Shown one piece after another: positions 24,241 through 33,162 of a DNA stretch of 64,000 nucleotides. The position numbers were made by a program, and so were the translations under genes. A model generated the notes under the pieces. That model did no database searches, had not been told where the DNA came from, and worked only from the letters and a program-made list of their open reading frames with translations. Source of the stretch: an uncultured Desulfobulbus sp. (GTDB taxonomy: Bacteria > Desulfobacterota > Desulfobulbia > Desulfobulbales > Desulfobulbaceae); contig NZ_OY760916.1 of NCBI RefSeq assembly GCF_963664075.1, positions 2,730,001 through 2,794,000 on the forward strand, given 5' to 3'. Within the stretch, counting starts at the first letter, position 1. Each line of letters begins with the position of its first letter.

Positions 24241-25236
24241 TTACGCTGCTGGCGCTGCCGCTGGTTCAGCTTGCGGCGCCGGACCAAAGAAACGATCGGT
24301 GAACTTGACGTACCAGGCCGCTGACTGCACCTGAATAATATAAGCCAGGGCCACGACCAGGGCTGCATCCGACCCTTGAGTTCCAAAGGCGTTAATCGCC
24401 ACGGCTAAGGCAATAGAGAGGTTCCGCATAACGGTTCCATAGACCATGGCAATGGCATCACCACGGGGGAGAAGCATGCGGCCAAGCACTGTACTCAACA
24501 TATAGTTGATCAGGTAGACGATGGCCAGCGGCACCAAAATCTGCACCAGCATCTGGGGAGCAGCCATAATGGTCTTGGCTTTGAGCGCCAGGGCAATAAA
24601 GACGATACCCAACACCCCCAGGGTGGACATGGCGGGAAATCGAGGGGCAAAACGCTGGGCAAAAGTTTTCTGTCCGTAACGGGAGATAAGGGTTCGCTGG
24701 GTGGCATAGCCAAGGGCCATCGGCAAAAAGACGATCAAGCCAATTTGCTTGAATACGGTGACCATATTCATGGAAACAGTGGCCCCCAGGAGTCCTTTGA
24801 CATACAAGGGGGTCAAGAGTGAGCCCAATGTCAGCCCGATGACCGTCATCTTGACTGCAGCGGCCATATTCCCCTTGGCAAAACCGGTCCAGGAGATGGT
24901 CATACCGCTGGTGGGTACCAGACCAGCCAGCAGTAGCCCCAGCATCATATAGGGTTGCTCACGAAAAAACATCCAGCCAATACCAAAGGTTAAAAAAGGC
25001 ACAACGGCAAAATTCACCAGCTGGGTGATGAGCTGGGCGCGCAGATTCCCTCCGGAGAACACCTCACGCACCTTCAAGGTCACCATCATGGGATAGACCA
25101 TGAGAAAGGTGAAGGGGATGATTAAACTTTTAAGCCAGGCCATGTCTCCTACTGCTCCGGCAATAAAACCAAACACCATGACCGTGGGAATAGCTACCAC
25201 CAGGTTTTTTGAAACCATCATTAAAATCTTCCACAT
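24241..25236 (-). CDS. BASS/ACR3-superfamily transporter
   Basis: 331 residues from the ATG at 25236, chosen for GAGGAGAG just upstream. Nine to ten hydrophobic helices fit the bile acid:sodium symporter / arsenite permease (BASS/ACR3) fold, with LLAGLVPTSGMTISWTGFAKGN and VYGTVMRNLSIALAVAINAFG as the two crossover-like segments. The ACR3 metalloid cysteine is not visible, so arsenite export is doubtful. The substrate is unknown, perhaps an organic anion. The tail is Ala/Pro-rich (PAPQAEPAAAPAA). It probably forms an operon with the UspA gene that follows. A TetR-type operator-like site lies 105 bp upstream at 25341. Confidence 0.82.
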   Translation of the reverse strand: MWKILMMVSKNLVVAIPTVMVFGFIAGAVGDMAWLKSLIIPFTFLMVYPMMVTLKVREVFSGGNLRAQLITQLVNFAVVPFLTFGIGWMFFREQPYMMLGLLLAGLVPTSGMTISWTGFAKGNMAAAVKMTVIGLTLGSLLTPLYVKGLLGATVSMNMVTVFKQIGLIVFLPMALGYATQRTLISRYGQKTFAQRFAPRFPAMSTLGVLGIVFIALALKAKTIMAAPQMLVQILVPLAIVYLINYMLSTVLGRMLLPRGDAIAMVYGTVMRNLSIALAVAINAFGTQGSDAALVVALAYIIQVQSAAWYVKFTDRFFGPAPQAEPAAAPAA

Positions 25237-25340
25237 GGATGCTCTCCTCTTGGGTTGACTCAATACAGCAGTATCTCTTCTTCTCAAATCCGTTAATCCG
25301 AGTGATCACTGCGTTGCTTCCCCATAACCTATCAAAAAAC

Positions 25341-25354
25341 ATACCAGTAGGTAC
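25341..25354. promoter_or_regulatory. TetR-type operator-like palindrome
   Basis: ATACCAGTAGGTAC contains the dyad TACC-N4-GGTA. The 18-mer ACATACCAGTAGGTACAA around it is also found at 58616-58633, in front of the tetR gene. It lies between the divergent transporter and sigma-54 activator genes and touches a TACAAA -10-like hexamer facing the activator. Probable site of the repressor encoded at 58024-58590. Confidence 0.65.
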
Positions 25355-25532
25355 AAAACCTACAAAGCAGACAATTACAAACAAAACACTCTATTATTTT
25401 AAATAGTTATAGAAAATAACCTGCTAAAATCAGACGATCCCCCTGGGACAGGAGTATTAAAAAAACTGTCAAAAAACACAACAGGTGTTAACATAGCAGT
25501 GCAACAACTGTTACATATTAAACAGGTGAAAC

Positions 25533-26933
25533 ATGCAGGAAGATGAGCTGAAGGCGTATTGGAAAATTGTGGTCGACACCATTCAGGAAGGGGTCATGAT
25601 TGTTGATCTCAACGGCACCATAGTTGCTGTCAACCAGGCTCTAAGCGAGTTGACGGGATTTAAACCTGAAGAACTGATCGGAAAATCCTGTGCCACGCTC
25701 AATTGTGCCACCTGCCGTGCCAAGCGGGATGTGGAAGGGCATCACTGGTGTTCACTCTTTGACCAGGGGCGAATGAACAAGCAGCGTTGTGCTCTGGTTC
25801 GTAAGGATGGCCGCTACGTACAGGTACTTAAAAATGCCTCTGTATTGCGAGCCCAAAACGGCGAGGTCATAGGGGGCGTGGAGACGCTTACCGATATCAG
25901 TGATCTTCTCGAACGGGACACGGCCATCGAAGCCTTTCGCCGGGAACTCAGTGGCAAAGATACCTTTCATGGCATGGTCGGTCGTTCTGCAGCCATACAG
26001 CGAGTCTATGACCTGATTGACAACGCGGCTGATTCCGATGCCCCCTTAGCTATCTACGGTGAATCGGGCACGGGCAAAGAACTAGCAGCAAAAGCGGTAC
26101 ATGAACGGGGTAAACGGCGCAACAAGCCCTATCTCAAGGTCAACTGCGCTGCCCTCAATGAGGCGCTGCTGGAAAGTGAGCTCTTTGGCCATGTGCGGGG
26201 TGCCTTTACCGGTGCCCATCAGGGACGAACCGGTCGTTTTGAGGCGGCCAATAGGGGCAGTCTTTTTTTAGATGAGATCGGCGATCTGCCCATGCTCACC
26301 CAGGTAAAACTTTTACGGGTCCTCGAAGAAAAAACTATCGAACGGGTGGGGGATCATCAGTCAATTCCAGTAGACGTGCGCATCATCACGGCCACCAATC
26401 GCAACCTGGAAGCCATGGTGGCCGAGGGAACCTTTCGCCAGGACCTCTACTATCGCATCAATGTTATCCCGCTCACCATACCTCCGCTGCGGGAACGAAT
26501 TGAAGATGTCCCCCTGCTGGCAGAATCGTTTTTTCGCACCCTGCAACTGAAAAGCGGTAAAGCCATACAAAGCATTTCCCGACAGGCCATGGACCTACTC
26601 ATGGCCTACTCCTGGCCAGGCAATGTACGCGAACTTCGCTCCACCTTTGAGTATGCCTTTGTCACCTGTCAAAAAGACTCGATCGGCCCCGAAGACCTGC
26701 CAGCTAGCCTGGGGCTCCCCTCGAAGCGGGTCACGGGAATACACCAGCAATCATCCCTCACGCCGCGCCCCAAAAACAGCGATCAACGCAAAAAAGAGGC
26801 CCTGACCAGGGCCCTGCAGGAGGCGGAAGGAAACCAGAGCCGGGCGGCTGAACTCTTGGGTATATCCCGGGTCACGGTCTGGAATCAGATGAAACGCTTT
26901 GGACTCAAAGCGGTTCGTGAGGTCAAAGAGTAG
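25533..26933 (+). CDS. PAS-domain sigma-54-dependent activator
   Basis: 466 residues. N-terminal PAS domain (EGVMIVDLNGTIVAVNQALSEL) containing a cysteine cluster (SCATLNCATCRAKRDVEGHHWC) that suggests metal or redox sensing; AAA+ domain with Walker A GESGTGKE, GAFTGA loop, LFLDEIGDLP and FRQDLYYRINVIPL; Fis-type HTH at the end (NQSRAAELLGISRVTVWNQM). No receiver domain, so it senses a signal directly in the cytoplasm. It is divergent from the BASS/UspA operon, its likely target. The same architecture with linker GGVETxxD and RRELSG is found in the activator at 58785, so the two are paralogues. Confidence 0.92.
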   Translation: MQEDELKAYWKIVVDTIQEGVMIVDLNGTIVAVNQALSELTGFKPEELIGKSCATLNCATCRAKRDVEGHHWCSLFDQGRMNKQRCALVRKDGRYVQVLKNASVLRAQNGEVIGGVETLTDISDLLERDTAIEAFRRELSGKDTFHGMVGRSAAIQRVYDLIDNAADSDAPLAIYGESGTGKELAAKAVHERGKRRNKPYLKVNCAALNEALLESELFGHVRGAFTGAHQGRTGRFEAANRGSLFLDEIGDLPMLTQVKLLRVLEEKTIERVGDHQSIPVDVRIITATNRNLEAMVAEGTFRQDLYYRINVIPLTIPPLRERIEDVPLLAESFFRTLQLKSGKAIQSISRQAMDLLMAYSWPGNVRELRSTFEYAFVTCQKDSIGPEDLPASLGLPSKRVTGIHQQSSLTPRPKNSDQRKKEALTRALQEAEGNQSRAAELLGISRVTVWNQMKRFGLKAVREVKE

Positions 26934-27025
26934 CCTCATTGCTGCTCTCCAGCTCAAAGGGACCACCTCCCCTTACCGCGAAAGGAAAGGGGCAAAGCAA
27001 ATAAGGTTAAGATTAAAGATCTCTC

Positions 27026-27135
27026 TCAGGCAGTCGGTTCACATTCCTCTGCTTCCTGCTTCTCTTCTTCTTGGATATGGGGGACCCGAATCTCAAACAC
27101 CACCCCACCCTCAGCACGGTTTTCGCAGGTTATAG
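27026..27135 (-). pseudogene. 3' remnant of the sensor kinase gene split by the IS element
   Basis: Reading the minus strand across the IS as if it were absent, the codons from 27135 continue the kinase frame without a break: GTI followed by TCENRAEGGVVFEIRVPHI, then an acidic tail EEEKQEAEECEPTA and a TGA at 27026-27028. This is the normal last strand and tail of an HATPase domain. It is separated from the rest of the gene (28671-30916) by the 1.5-kb element. ATAG flanks both sides of the element. Confidence 0.85.
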
Positions 27136-28670
27136 CCCTACAACGCAATTTACCAAAACACCGCTTGATTTAACCCATGCCTACCTGCTATCCTGTTCGA
27201 AACTCAAACAGGAGGTAAGCTATGTTGCCAGATATTCGTCAAAACGACTACTTGTATGCTATTCCGAAATTCGAGTTGGACAGAAGTGACGTAACTGGAT
27301 TGCTCACTGAACTTAAAGGATTTCATGAACATTTTTCCGATTGTTTCCTTCGGAGTGAACTGCGAGATAACTTTTTTCGATACATGGCCGGACAATTCAG
27401 CCAACTTGAGCGTAAATCCATCGAACCCATTGCATTCGCGGTTGAAGGGGGCAAGGTCAGGGCAATGCAACGCTTCATATCCGATGCTCGCTGGGATGAT
27501 GAGCGAATATTGGACAAATATCGTAGTCTAATTAATGAAGATATGGGGCACCCTGACGGCGCAATCGTTTTTGACGAAAGTGGTTTTGTGAAAAAAGGCA
27601 ACGACTCTATTGGTGTTGCTCGGCAATACTGCGGCACCATCGGTAAGGTCGATAATTGTCAAGTCGGTGTTTTTGCCGCTTACACATCCCCCTATGGCTA
27701 CGCTCTTGTTGATAAACGTCTTTATATACCTGAGCACTGGTTCGCGGACGAGCATTCCTTAAAACGAAAAAAATGTGATCTTCCCGATGAAATAACGTTT
27801 AAAACCAAACCACAATTGGCGGTTGAGATGCTTGGTGAGATTACCTCCAATCAGCAACTTCCATTTCGTTACATTCTTGCTGATTCTGTCTACGCAACCA
27901 ATCCGGAGTTTATTGAGGCGGCAGAAGCCATTACAGGCGTGACTTACCTGGGGCAAGCACCAGAAAACACGCTCTGCTGGCCGAAGAAGCCGTCGGTCAT
28001 CAAAAAAGAATACAAATATAAGGGCAAGCACCAGAGCAAAAAGGTCCTGGTAGACAGCACAAAAGAGCCGATCTCTTTCAAAACGCTCGCCTGTAGCATC
28101 AACGACTATTTTTGGTACCGAAGAAAGGTCTCTGAAGGGACCAAGGGCCCCATTGAGTATGAATTCACAAAACGACGGATCGTCCTTGCTCGCCAGGGGC
28201 TTCCCGTTAAGACCATCTGGCTGCTTATGCGAAGAACTTTGGAAAAAGATCCTCAATATTCGTATTTTATTTCAAATGCGCCGGTCAGTACCAAGCTGGA
28301 AAAATTTGTTTGGTTAAGCGGCCTGCGGTGGTCCATAGAGCAATGCTTTGAAGAAACCAAGACGGAACTGGGAATGGATCAATATGAGGTGAGAAAATTT
28401 CCAGGGTGGCACCACCATATTTTGACTTGCATGCTTGCTCATTATTTTCTCTGGCACCTCAAAATCAGATTGGGAAAAAAAAGCTCCAGCTATTACGCCA
28501 TCGCAGCTTAGATTGCTACTTCGAGCAATCTTGCCGATGAGAACAATGAATATTGAAACAGCAATTTGGCTTATCCAATGGATTCAGCTTCGAAATCATC
28601 GGTCCTACCTTGCTCATAGGAGGAAGAGGATAAACGAACCTGATTCTAGGCGTTAAATTGCGTTGTAGGG
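27136..28670 (+). mobile_element. IS701-like insertion sequence, complete
   Basis: The ends CCCTACAACGCAATTTA (27136-27152) and TAAATTGCGTTGTAGGG (28654-28670) are perfect 17-bp inverted repeats; both are flanked by the direct repeat ATAG, a 4-bp target duplication as expected for IS701-type elements. Length 1535 bp with one transposase gene. The duplication and intact ends show a simple, probably recent insertion. It disrupts the sensor kinase gene on the opposite strand. Confidence 0.92.
27222..28511 (+). CDS. IS701-family DDE transposase
   Basis: 429 residues of the DDE_5 (IS701) type. Catalytic Asp in VFDESGFVKKGNDSIGVARQ, second Asp in ILADSVYATN and Glu in SIEQCFEETKTELGMDQYE, followed by HHHILTCMLAHYFLWHLK. 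The frame is intact and full length with AGGAGG before the ATG, so the element is probably active. Its inverted repeats lie 86 bp before and 143 bp after the gene. Confidence 0.93.
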   Translation: MLPDIRQNDYLYAIPKFELDRSDVTGLLTELKGFHEHFSDCFLRSELRDNFFRYMAGQFSQLERKSIEPIAFAVEGGKVRAMQRFISDARWDDERILDKYRSLINEDMGHPDGAIVFDESGFVKKGNDSIGVARQYCGTIGKVDNCQVGVFAAYTSPYGYALVDKRLYIPEHWFADEHSLKRKKCDLPDEITFKTKPQLAVEMLGEITSNQQLPFRYILADSVYATNPEFIEAAEAITGVTYLGQAPENTLCWPKKPSVIKKEYKYKGKHQSKKVLVDSTKEPISFKTLACSINDYFWYRRKVSEGTKGPIEYEFTKRRIVLARQGLPVKTIWLLMRRTLEKDPQYSYFISNAPVSTKLEKFVWLSGLRWSIEQCFEETKTELGMDQYEVRKFPGWHHHILTCMLAHYFLWHLKIRLGKKSSSYYAIAA

Positions 28671-30916
28671 ATAGTCCCCTTATGGACATTGACAATCAGG
28701 TTATGGGCAAAGGCTAACCCCTGTCCGGTCCCTTTGCCGACCTTTTTGGTGGTAAAAAAGGGTTTAAATATCTCGTTTTTTTTCGACTCATCGACACCGG
28801 TCCCGTTATCCATAATCCAAAGAACTATCTCCCCCTGCCCTTCCTGGGTTCGAATTTCGATCACCCCCGGCCCGGAAGAGGCTGCCTGACGGTCTTCAAT
28901 GGCATGGGCACAGTTAACAATGAGATTGATCAGCATCTGAATCCATGAATCGGGGTTACAGCGTACGGGAGCGAGCTTAGAGTCCAGATCGGTGGTCAGT
29001 TCGGCAACATATTTCCATTCATTTTTGGAAATTGTCACCGCATTTTCAATGGCCCTGTTGATGTTGGCAACCGTACTTGCCCCCTCACCGGGATGGCTCA
29101 GCTCTTTCATGGATTGGACAATCTTGATAATCTGGCGGATTCCCTGCAGCGTCTCCTCGAGACTGCTGGGTAACTCTTCCTGATAATAGCCGAGATCGTA
29201 CTTCTCCCGCATGGCATCCAGTTTGTTTTTTGCCTGCGACCAATCAAACTCCTGGTTCGTCGAGCGCAGTTCTTCCTCATCTTTAAAATACGCAAAAATA
29301 TCCTCTATGGCCTCTCCCCAAAAGGTAACATTGCTCTCAATGTACTGAATAGGTGTCCGTAGTTCGTGGGCCACCCCGGCTGCCAGTTGCCCGATCGCCT
29401 CAAATTTCTGGGTTTCGATCATACGATTTTCATTGGCCAGCTGCTCCGAGATATCCCGAAACACAACCACCGCCCCCAAGACTGCATTGTGTTTCTCCAG
29501 TGGGGCCGCATGAATCTCAACCGGGAGACAGAGTCCCTCCTTGGTGCAGTACCTCCCCTCCTCCTCATAGAGCCCTCCCTCTTGCAACATGGCACAGAGG
29601 GTACAATTTTCACGAGGCAAGACCGTACCATCGGCGCTCTTATGAATAAGCTGATGAATGGATTTGCCCAATAACTCCTCTGCGCGATACCCAAGCATTC
29701 GTTCAACCGCAGCATTGACAAAGGTGGCACGTCCCTCTTTGTCGACACCCAAAATGCCCTCACTTACCGACTGCAAAATCAAATCGTTACGGTCGGCAAG
29801 TTCTCGGGCAATGGTCTCAGATCGCTTTTTCTCCTCCAGAAGGACCTTGGTCGCCTCATGGGCCAGCTCCACTTCTGCGGTACGCGCGGCAACCTTTTCT
29901 TCAAGGCTGGCGTTGAGTTGACTCAAGGCATTGCGTGATTGTTCGAGCTCGCTCTGAATTTTTTTGAGTCGGCGATTATGCATAACCAGAAACAGGGTCA
30001 GCCCACCAAGGGGCAGGAGCACCAACAGCGCTACACCAATGGCCTTAAGCAATATTCGCCGGTGAAGATGATCATCGGGTTGGAGCCGAACCCATTTGTT
30101 ATAAATCTGGTTATGCTCCTTTTCGCTGACAGTGGCGAGCACCTTGTTAATTATGGTCACGACCTGCGGGAATTTCGGATCGACACCAATACGATGCTGA
30201 AAATTGAACTCTGTTTTTCCGGCAATTTTCAGATCAAAATGAAGTTCATTTATATTGTAGCTGACAACGGCCAGGTGGCCGACAAAGGCATCAATCTCCC
30301 CTTGATGCAAAAGCTTCAAACCAGAAGCAACATCCCTGGTGGCCACCAGGTGAATGCCTGGGTAATGAGACCTGAGGAAATGCGCACTGGTATAGCCTCT
30401 GCCCGCACCGACTTTTTTTCCAACCAGCTTACTGGTTTCACTGATAAATTCGGTATCCGTCCGGGTGACTATCACCAGGGGAAAAACGGCAAAGGGATCA
30501 GTACAGAGAAAGGGACGGCCGATGGTATCTTCTTTGGCCAGGGCGGGAATCAGATCGATTTTCTGCTGGAGATAACTATCAAGCACCTCCTGCCAAGAAC
30601 TACCCGTGGCAACAAACTGCAACTGAAGACCGCTGCGTTCTTCAATCAGCTGCAGATAGTCGGCGATCATGCCTTGATAATCGGGGGAGGAATCGATGTC
30701 AGAGAGGGGCTTCCAGTTGACTTCACTAAAACGGATACTCTGCCCCTGTTTGATAAATGCCTGTTCTTCCTGGGTAAAAATCGGTGACTCCGCAAAACTA
30801 GGGGAAACACCTAAAAGAAACGGAACACAAAGGCCCCAAAAACAGGAGAAACAGAGCGAGCGCCAGGTACACAGAGACGGCAGGTGCAGCCAATAACGCA
30901 ACAACACAGAAACCAT
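28646..30916 (-). CDS. Sensor histidine kinase (SBP_bac_3, PAS, HisKA, HATPase), 3' end cut by IS
   Basis: 756 codons. Signal/membrane segment (to about 42), periplasmic solute-binding domain of the SBP_bac_3/transporter-like type (about 50-285: FSEVNWKPLSDIDSSPDYQG, DSYLQQKIDLIPALA), second membrane helix near 297-318, coiled coil, PAS domain near 375-490 with CTLCAML, phospho-His in AAGVAHELRTPIQY, N-box LINLIVNCAHAI, G boxes IMDNGTGVDES and GTGQGLAFAHNLI. The host sequence ends at 28671 after HKGTI; the last six residues (PTTQFNA region) are read from the IS end. The missing 3' part lies at 27026-27135. The kinase may keep activity since only the last HATPase strand is lost. No cognate regulator is adjacent. 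Confidence 0.88.
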   Translation of the reverse strand: MVSVLLRYWLHLPSLCTWRSLCFSCFWGLCVPFLLGVSPSFAESPIFTQEEQAFIKQGQSIRFSEVNWKPLSDIDSSPDYQGMIADYLQLIEERSGLQLQFVATGSSWQEVLDSYLQQKIDLIPALAKEDTIGRPFLCTDPFAVFPLVIVTRTDTEFISETSKLVGKKVGAGRGYTSAHFLRSHYPGIHLVATRDVASGLKLLHQGEIDAFVGHLAVVSYNINELHFDLKIAGKTEFNFQHRIGVDPKFPQVVTIINKVLATVSEKEHNQIYNKWVRLQPDDHLHRRILLKAIGVALLVLLPLGGLTLFLVMHNRRLKKIQSELEQSRNALSQLNASLEEKVAARTAEVELAHEATKVLLEEKKRSETIARELADRNDLILQSVSEGILGVDKEGRATFVNAAVERMLGYRAEELLGKSIHQLIHKSADGTVLPRENCTLCAMLQEGGLYEEEGRYCTKEGLCLPVEIHAAPLEKHNAVLGAVVVFRDISEQLANENRMIETQKFEAIGQLAAGVAHELRTPIQYIESNVTFWGEAIEDIFAYFKDEEELRSTNQEFDWSQAKNKLDAMREKYDLGYYQEELPSSLEETLQGIRQIIKIVQSMKELSHPGEGASTVANINRAIENAVTISKNEWKYVAELTTDLDSKLAPVRCNPDSWIQMLINLIVNCAHAIEDRQAASSGPGVIEIRTQEGQGEIVLWIMDNGTGVDESKKNEIFKPFFTTKKVGKGTGQGLAFAHNLIVNVHKGTIPTTQFNA

Positions 30917-30951
30917 ACAGCCTCCTGGTTAAGGGCGGGCAGCTGAGCTTT

Positions 30952-31098
30952 TTATCGTTTGTCTTGCTCTGATGGTCTGCGAGCTTGTTTTTGGGGCATC
31001 AACGGCACAATAACCTCTGGAAATTCAAGCACCAGAGCCTGCTCAATGCGCTTATTTCAGTGCGTGTGATGAAGCAAAGCCATCGGAAAATTTTCCAT
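30952..31098 (-). other. Small open frame with an in-frame TGA
   Basis: A GAGGAG site stands 6 bp before the ATG at 31098. The frame reads MENFPMALLHHTH, then TGA (31057-31059), then a natural-looking continuation RIEQALVLEFPEVIVPL and a basic tail to TAA at 30952. It may be a 13-residue leader-like peptide, a decayed small gene, or less likely a selenoprotein; the bases after the TGA give only a weak hairpin. It is upstream of the split kinase gene. Confidence 0.3.
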
Positions 31099-31232
31099 CA
31101 GATCTCCTCAAAGACTATCACAGGAAAACTTGCAGGGCCAGCCACAGAAAAAATTTCTTCTGAAAAGATGCCCATTTCGCCCACAACAAAGAGCGAAAAA
31201 TAAGCAACATACTGGAGGGGGTACTCCTCTTC

Positions 31233-31907
31233 TTAAGGTTTTTCCCAGCGGGTGGCGAGGAAGGCACCCGTCTCTACCCCCTGCGCCATTCCCTGCTGCT
31301 CAATGGCCTCGACCCTGTCTACAGATTCTTGCTTACTGAAATGAATAGCCGTTCTGATCTCACAGGGATGAGGGATAAGCGAGCGCATTTCATCCGGGGA
31401 ACGAAAGGTTACCTGTTCAAAGAGGGAATGGCCGTGGCTGGCAGCCTTTTGCAACCGTTGCGTAGCCCAGGGGCTGAGACTGTTAAGCGAGGTGACCACC
31501 ACTCGACCTCCAGGTTTGACCACACGGTTCAGTTCTTCTATTGCCTTTGCTCCATCCGCAACAAACTCGATTGCAGTCATGGAAAATACTCGGTCAAAGC
31601 TGTTATCAGCAAAAGGGAGTGCGCACATATCGGCGCAGAGACCGAAAAAACTTGTATTCCCCCGGGCAACAGCTCGACTGAGCATGGCCGTGGAGAGATC
31701 AATGCCTGTAACCTGCGCCCCTACTTTGAGCACATCATCCGTAAAAATACCGGTTCCACAGCCCACATCAAGAATATGTTCTCCAGGAAGTGGCTCAAGA
31801 AATTTCAACAAAAGCTCTGCTTCATACCAGCGTACCAGTTGGCCGATGGGGGTGGCAAACCAGTTATCGTAGGTGTCGGTCCAGGAATCAAAAAGAGCGG
31901 TGGCCAT
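31233..31907 (-). CDS. Class I SAM-dependent methyltransferase
   Basis: 224 residues with the Methyltransf_11 pattern: motif I ILDVGCGTGIFTDDV near residue 45, motif II GIDLSTAM, ALPFADNSFDRVFSMTAIEF and VVKPGGRVVVTSLN. The opening ATALFDSWTDTYDNWFATPIGQLV, with a later DEMRSLIP helix, is common in small stand-alone methyltransferases of anaerobes. It is cytoplasmic; the substrate is unknown. There is no clear operon partner. Confidence 0.85.
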   Translation of the reverse strand: MATALFDSWTDTYDNWFATPIGQLVRWYEAELLLKFLEPLPGEHILDVGCGTGIFTDDVLKVGAQVTGIDLSTAMLSRAVARGNTSFFGLCADMCALPFADNSFDRVFSMTAIEFVADGAKAIEELNRVVKPGGRVVVTSLNSLSPWATQRLQKAASHGHSLFEQVTFRSPDEMRSLIPHPCEIRTAIHFSKQESVDRVEAIEQQGMAQGVETGAFLATRWEKP

Positions 31908-32164
31908 GACTGTAGTCTAAAATTTTTTTTATTGTTCCCGCAAATATAACGAGAACAGCGTTTCGTGCTCCGCACCTTACTCTTTGAGAGCTCTGCACTG
32001 GATACGGTAAGAGTTGTATACGAAGCTCTAAAATTTCATCCATGCGACTGTATTACGCCGCCTGAATAAGGGTCCCCTAACACGGACAAGTTCTACCCCA
32101 TTTCCGGGAGAAAGCCGAGCAGATTTCTTTGAAATTCCTTTTCTTTTGTTCAACAAAAAAAATA

Positions 32165-32200
32165 GCGAAACAACCTCATGGATTGTTTCGCCAGATTTTT
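32165..32200 (-). terminator. Bidirectional rho-independent terminator
   Basis: GCGAAACAA (32165-32173) and TTGTTTCGC (32183-32191) form a perfect 9-bp stem. The minus strand runs into eight T residues and the plus strand into ATTTTTT. A second perfect palindrome, GGGAACTGTTGAG with CTCAACAGTTCCC (32210-32239), lies between it and the end of the Cys-rich gene. Confidence 0.75.
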
Positions 32201-32301
32201 TCAGTAAATGGGAACTGTTGAGTCAACTCAACAGTTCCCTACCCGCTGACAACGGTTGTCACTGAAATAAAAGCCTACAGTTTCTTCATAGTTGGTTGGA
32301 G

Positions 32302-32514
32302 TTAACGAATCTTAACCGGCTTGCAGAGATGCTCAGCGTCTGGAGCCATGCCGCCACATGATTCACAACTAAAGTGCATATCCTCCCGCCTTTCTTCACA
32401 GACTTGGTCTGTTGCCGTGGCACAGAAATTAGCATCAAGCTCTTCACTGGTGGGATTACACAATTGACCAGCATCGTAGGAACGAGAGCCGCAGTTGACA
32501 CACGTATATTTCAT
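32302..32514 (-). CDS. Small cysteine-rich zinc-ribbon-like protein
   Basis: 70 residues with two related halves: MKYTCVNCGSRSYDAGQLCNP and MHFSCESCGGMAPDAEHLCKP. Each has CxxC followed by a third Cys after about 11 residues, and the middle adds FCATATDQVC. This spacing suggests one or two metal sites (zinc or iron) built from a duplicated knuckle. There is no signal peptide. Its family has no function known to me. It is divergent from the DsrC-like gene and shares the Fur-box-like region with it. Confidence 0.75.
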   Translation of the reverse strand: MKYTCVNCGSRSYDAGQLCNPTSEELDANFCATATDQVCEERREDMHFSCESCGGMAPDAEHLCKPVKIR

Positions 32515-32609
32515 GGAATTTCTCCCTGTGTTTATCTATCCTTGAGAAGAAGGCTCTTCCCCTCTTTTTTCCCAGTTCCTCTACAGTAGTCTCTTTTCGA
32601 CTAATGTCA

Positions 32610-32633
32610 ATAATGATAATTTATATTATTATC
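32610..32633. promoter_or_regulatory. Fur-box-like site
   Basis: AATGATAATTTATATTATTA with flanks fits the GATAATGATAATCATTATC consensus in two overlapping hexamer arrays. A second AATCATTATTAT block follows near 32653. It lies between the divergent Cys-rich and DsrC-like genes, so iron (or a related metal) may control both. Confidence 0.55.
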
Positions 32634-32750
32634 GTCACCCCTGTTAATATAAAAAATCATTATTATAGTAACATATAAGGACCTAGCAACGAATGCAGCC
32701 GTTGCATTGTCCTAACAAAGATGACTGCTCATTCAGCCAGGAGGTTCACC

Positions 32751-33107
32751 ATGACCACCTTGTATACGAACGGGAAAAATATTCATGTCGACGAAAAAGG
32801 CTACCTTGTCGATCCCACCATGTGGAATGAGGAGGTGGCACAGACCCTGGCTCATCATGAGGGGTTGCCTCCTCTTGACCAGAGCCAATTAGAGATAATC
32901 CGGCAGATGAGGGAATATTACTCCACCAATAAAGTCTTCCCAATCTTAGATAATATTTGCCGCATGACGCATAACCCAGGTCATTGTGGGTACAACGCGT
33001 TCACCAATCCTGAGAAAGCATGGAAGATAGCCGGATTACCTGAGCAAGACGGTGTCCATTTTATCACGATGGATGGGACTCATTATTTCATGGAACCCTA
33101 CTGCTGA
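32751..33107 (+). CDS. DsrC/TusE-family sulfur-relay paralogue with altered C-terminus
   Basis: 118 residues from the ATG at 32751, preceded by AGGAGG; the longer frame lacks a site. The family core is clear: DEKGYLVDPTMWNEEVAQTL, HHEGLPPLDQSQLEIIRQMR and YYSTNKVFPI. Canonical DsrC ends in ACKIAGLPKPTGCV with two redox cysteines. Here the first is Trp (KAWKIAGLP) and the end is extended by about 15 residues to finish in PYC. So only one terminal Cys remains, and two extra cysteines (CRMTHNPGHCGY) lie inside. It is probably not the DsrAB partner but a regulatory or sulfur-carrier relative. It is followed 55 bp later by a small unknown gene. Confidence 0.85.
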   Translation: MTTLYTNGKNIHVDEKGYLVDPTMWNEEVAQTLAHHEGLPPLDQSQLEIIRQMREYYSTNKVFPILDNICRMTHNPGHCGYNAFTNPEKAWKIAGLPEQDGVHFITMDGTHYFMEPYC

Positions 33108-33162
33108 TGCGAAATTTCAGTGTAACCGTCCCCCGCAACTGAACACCCGAAGGAGGCTTATT

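Noticed and set aside
24241-25236. Arsenite permease Acr3
   Set aside because: The fold fits but the conserved Cys of metalloid transport is not visible and no arsR or arsC is nearby.
25310-25330. Possible sigma-54 promoter (AGG-N10-GC) before the BASS transporter
   Set aside because: GG and GC spacing fits, but the -24 box is AGGTTAT and the -12 box AAGCAA; too weak compared with the three good promoters found.
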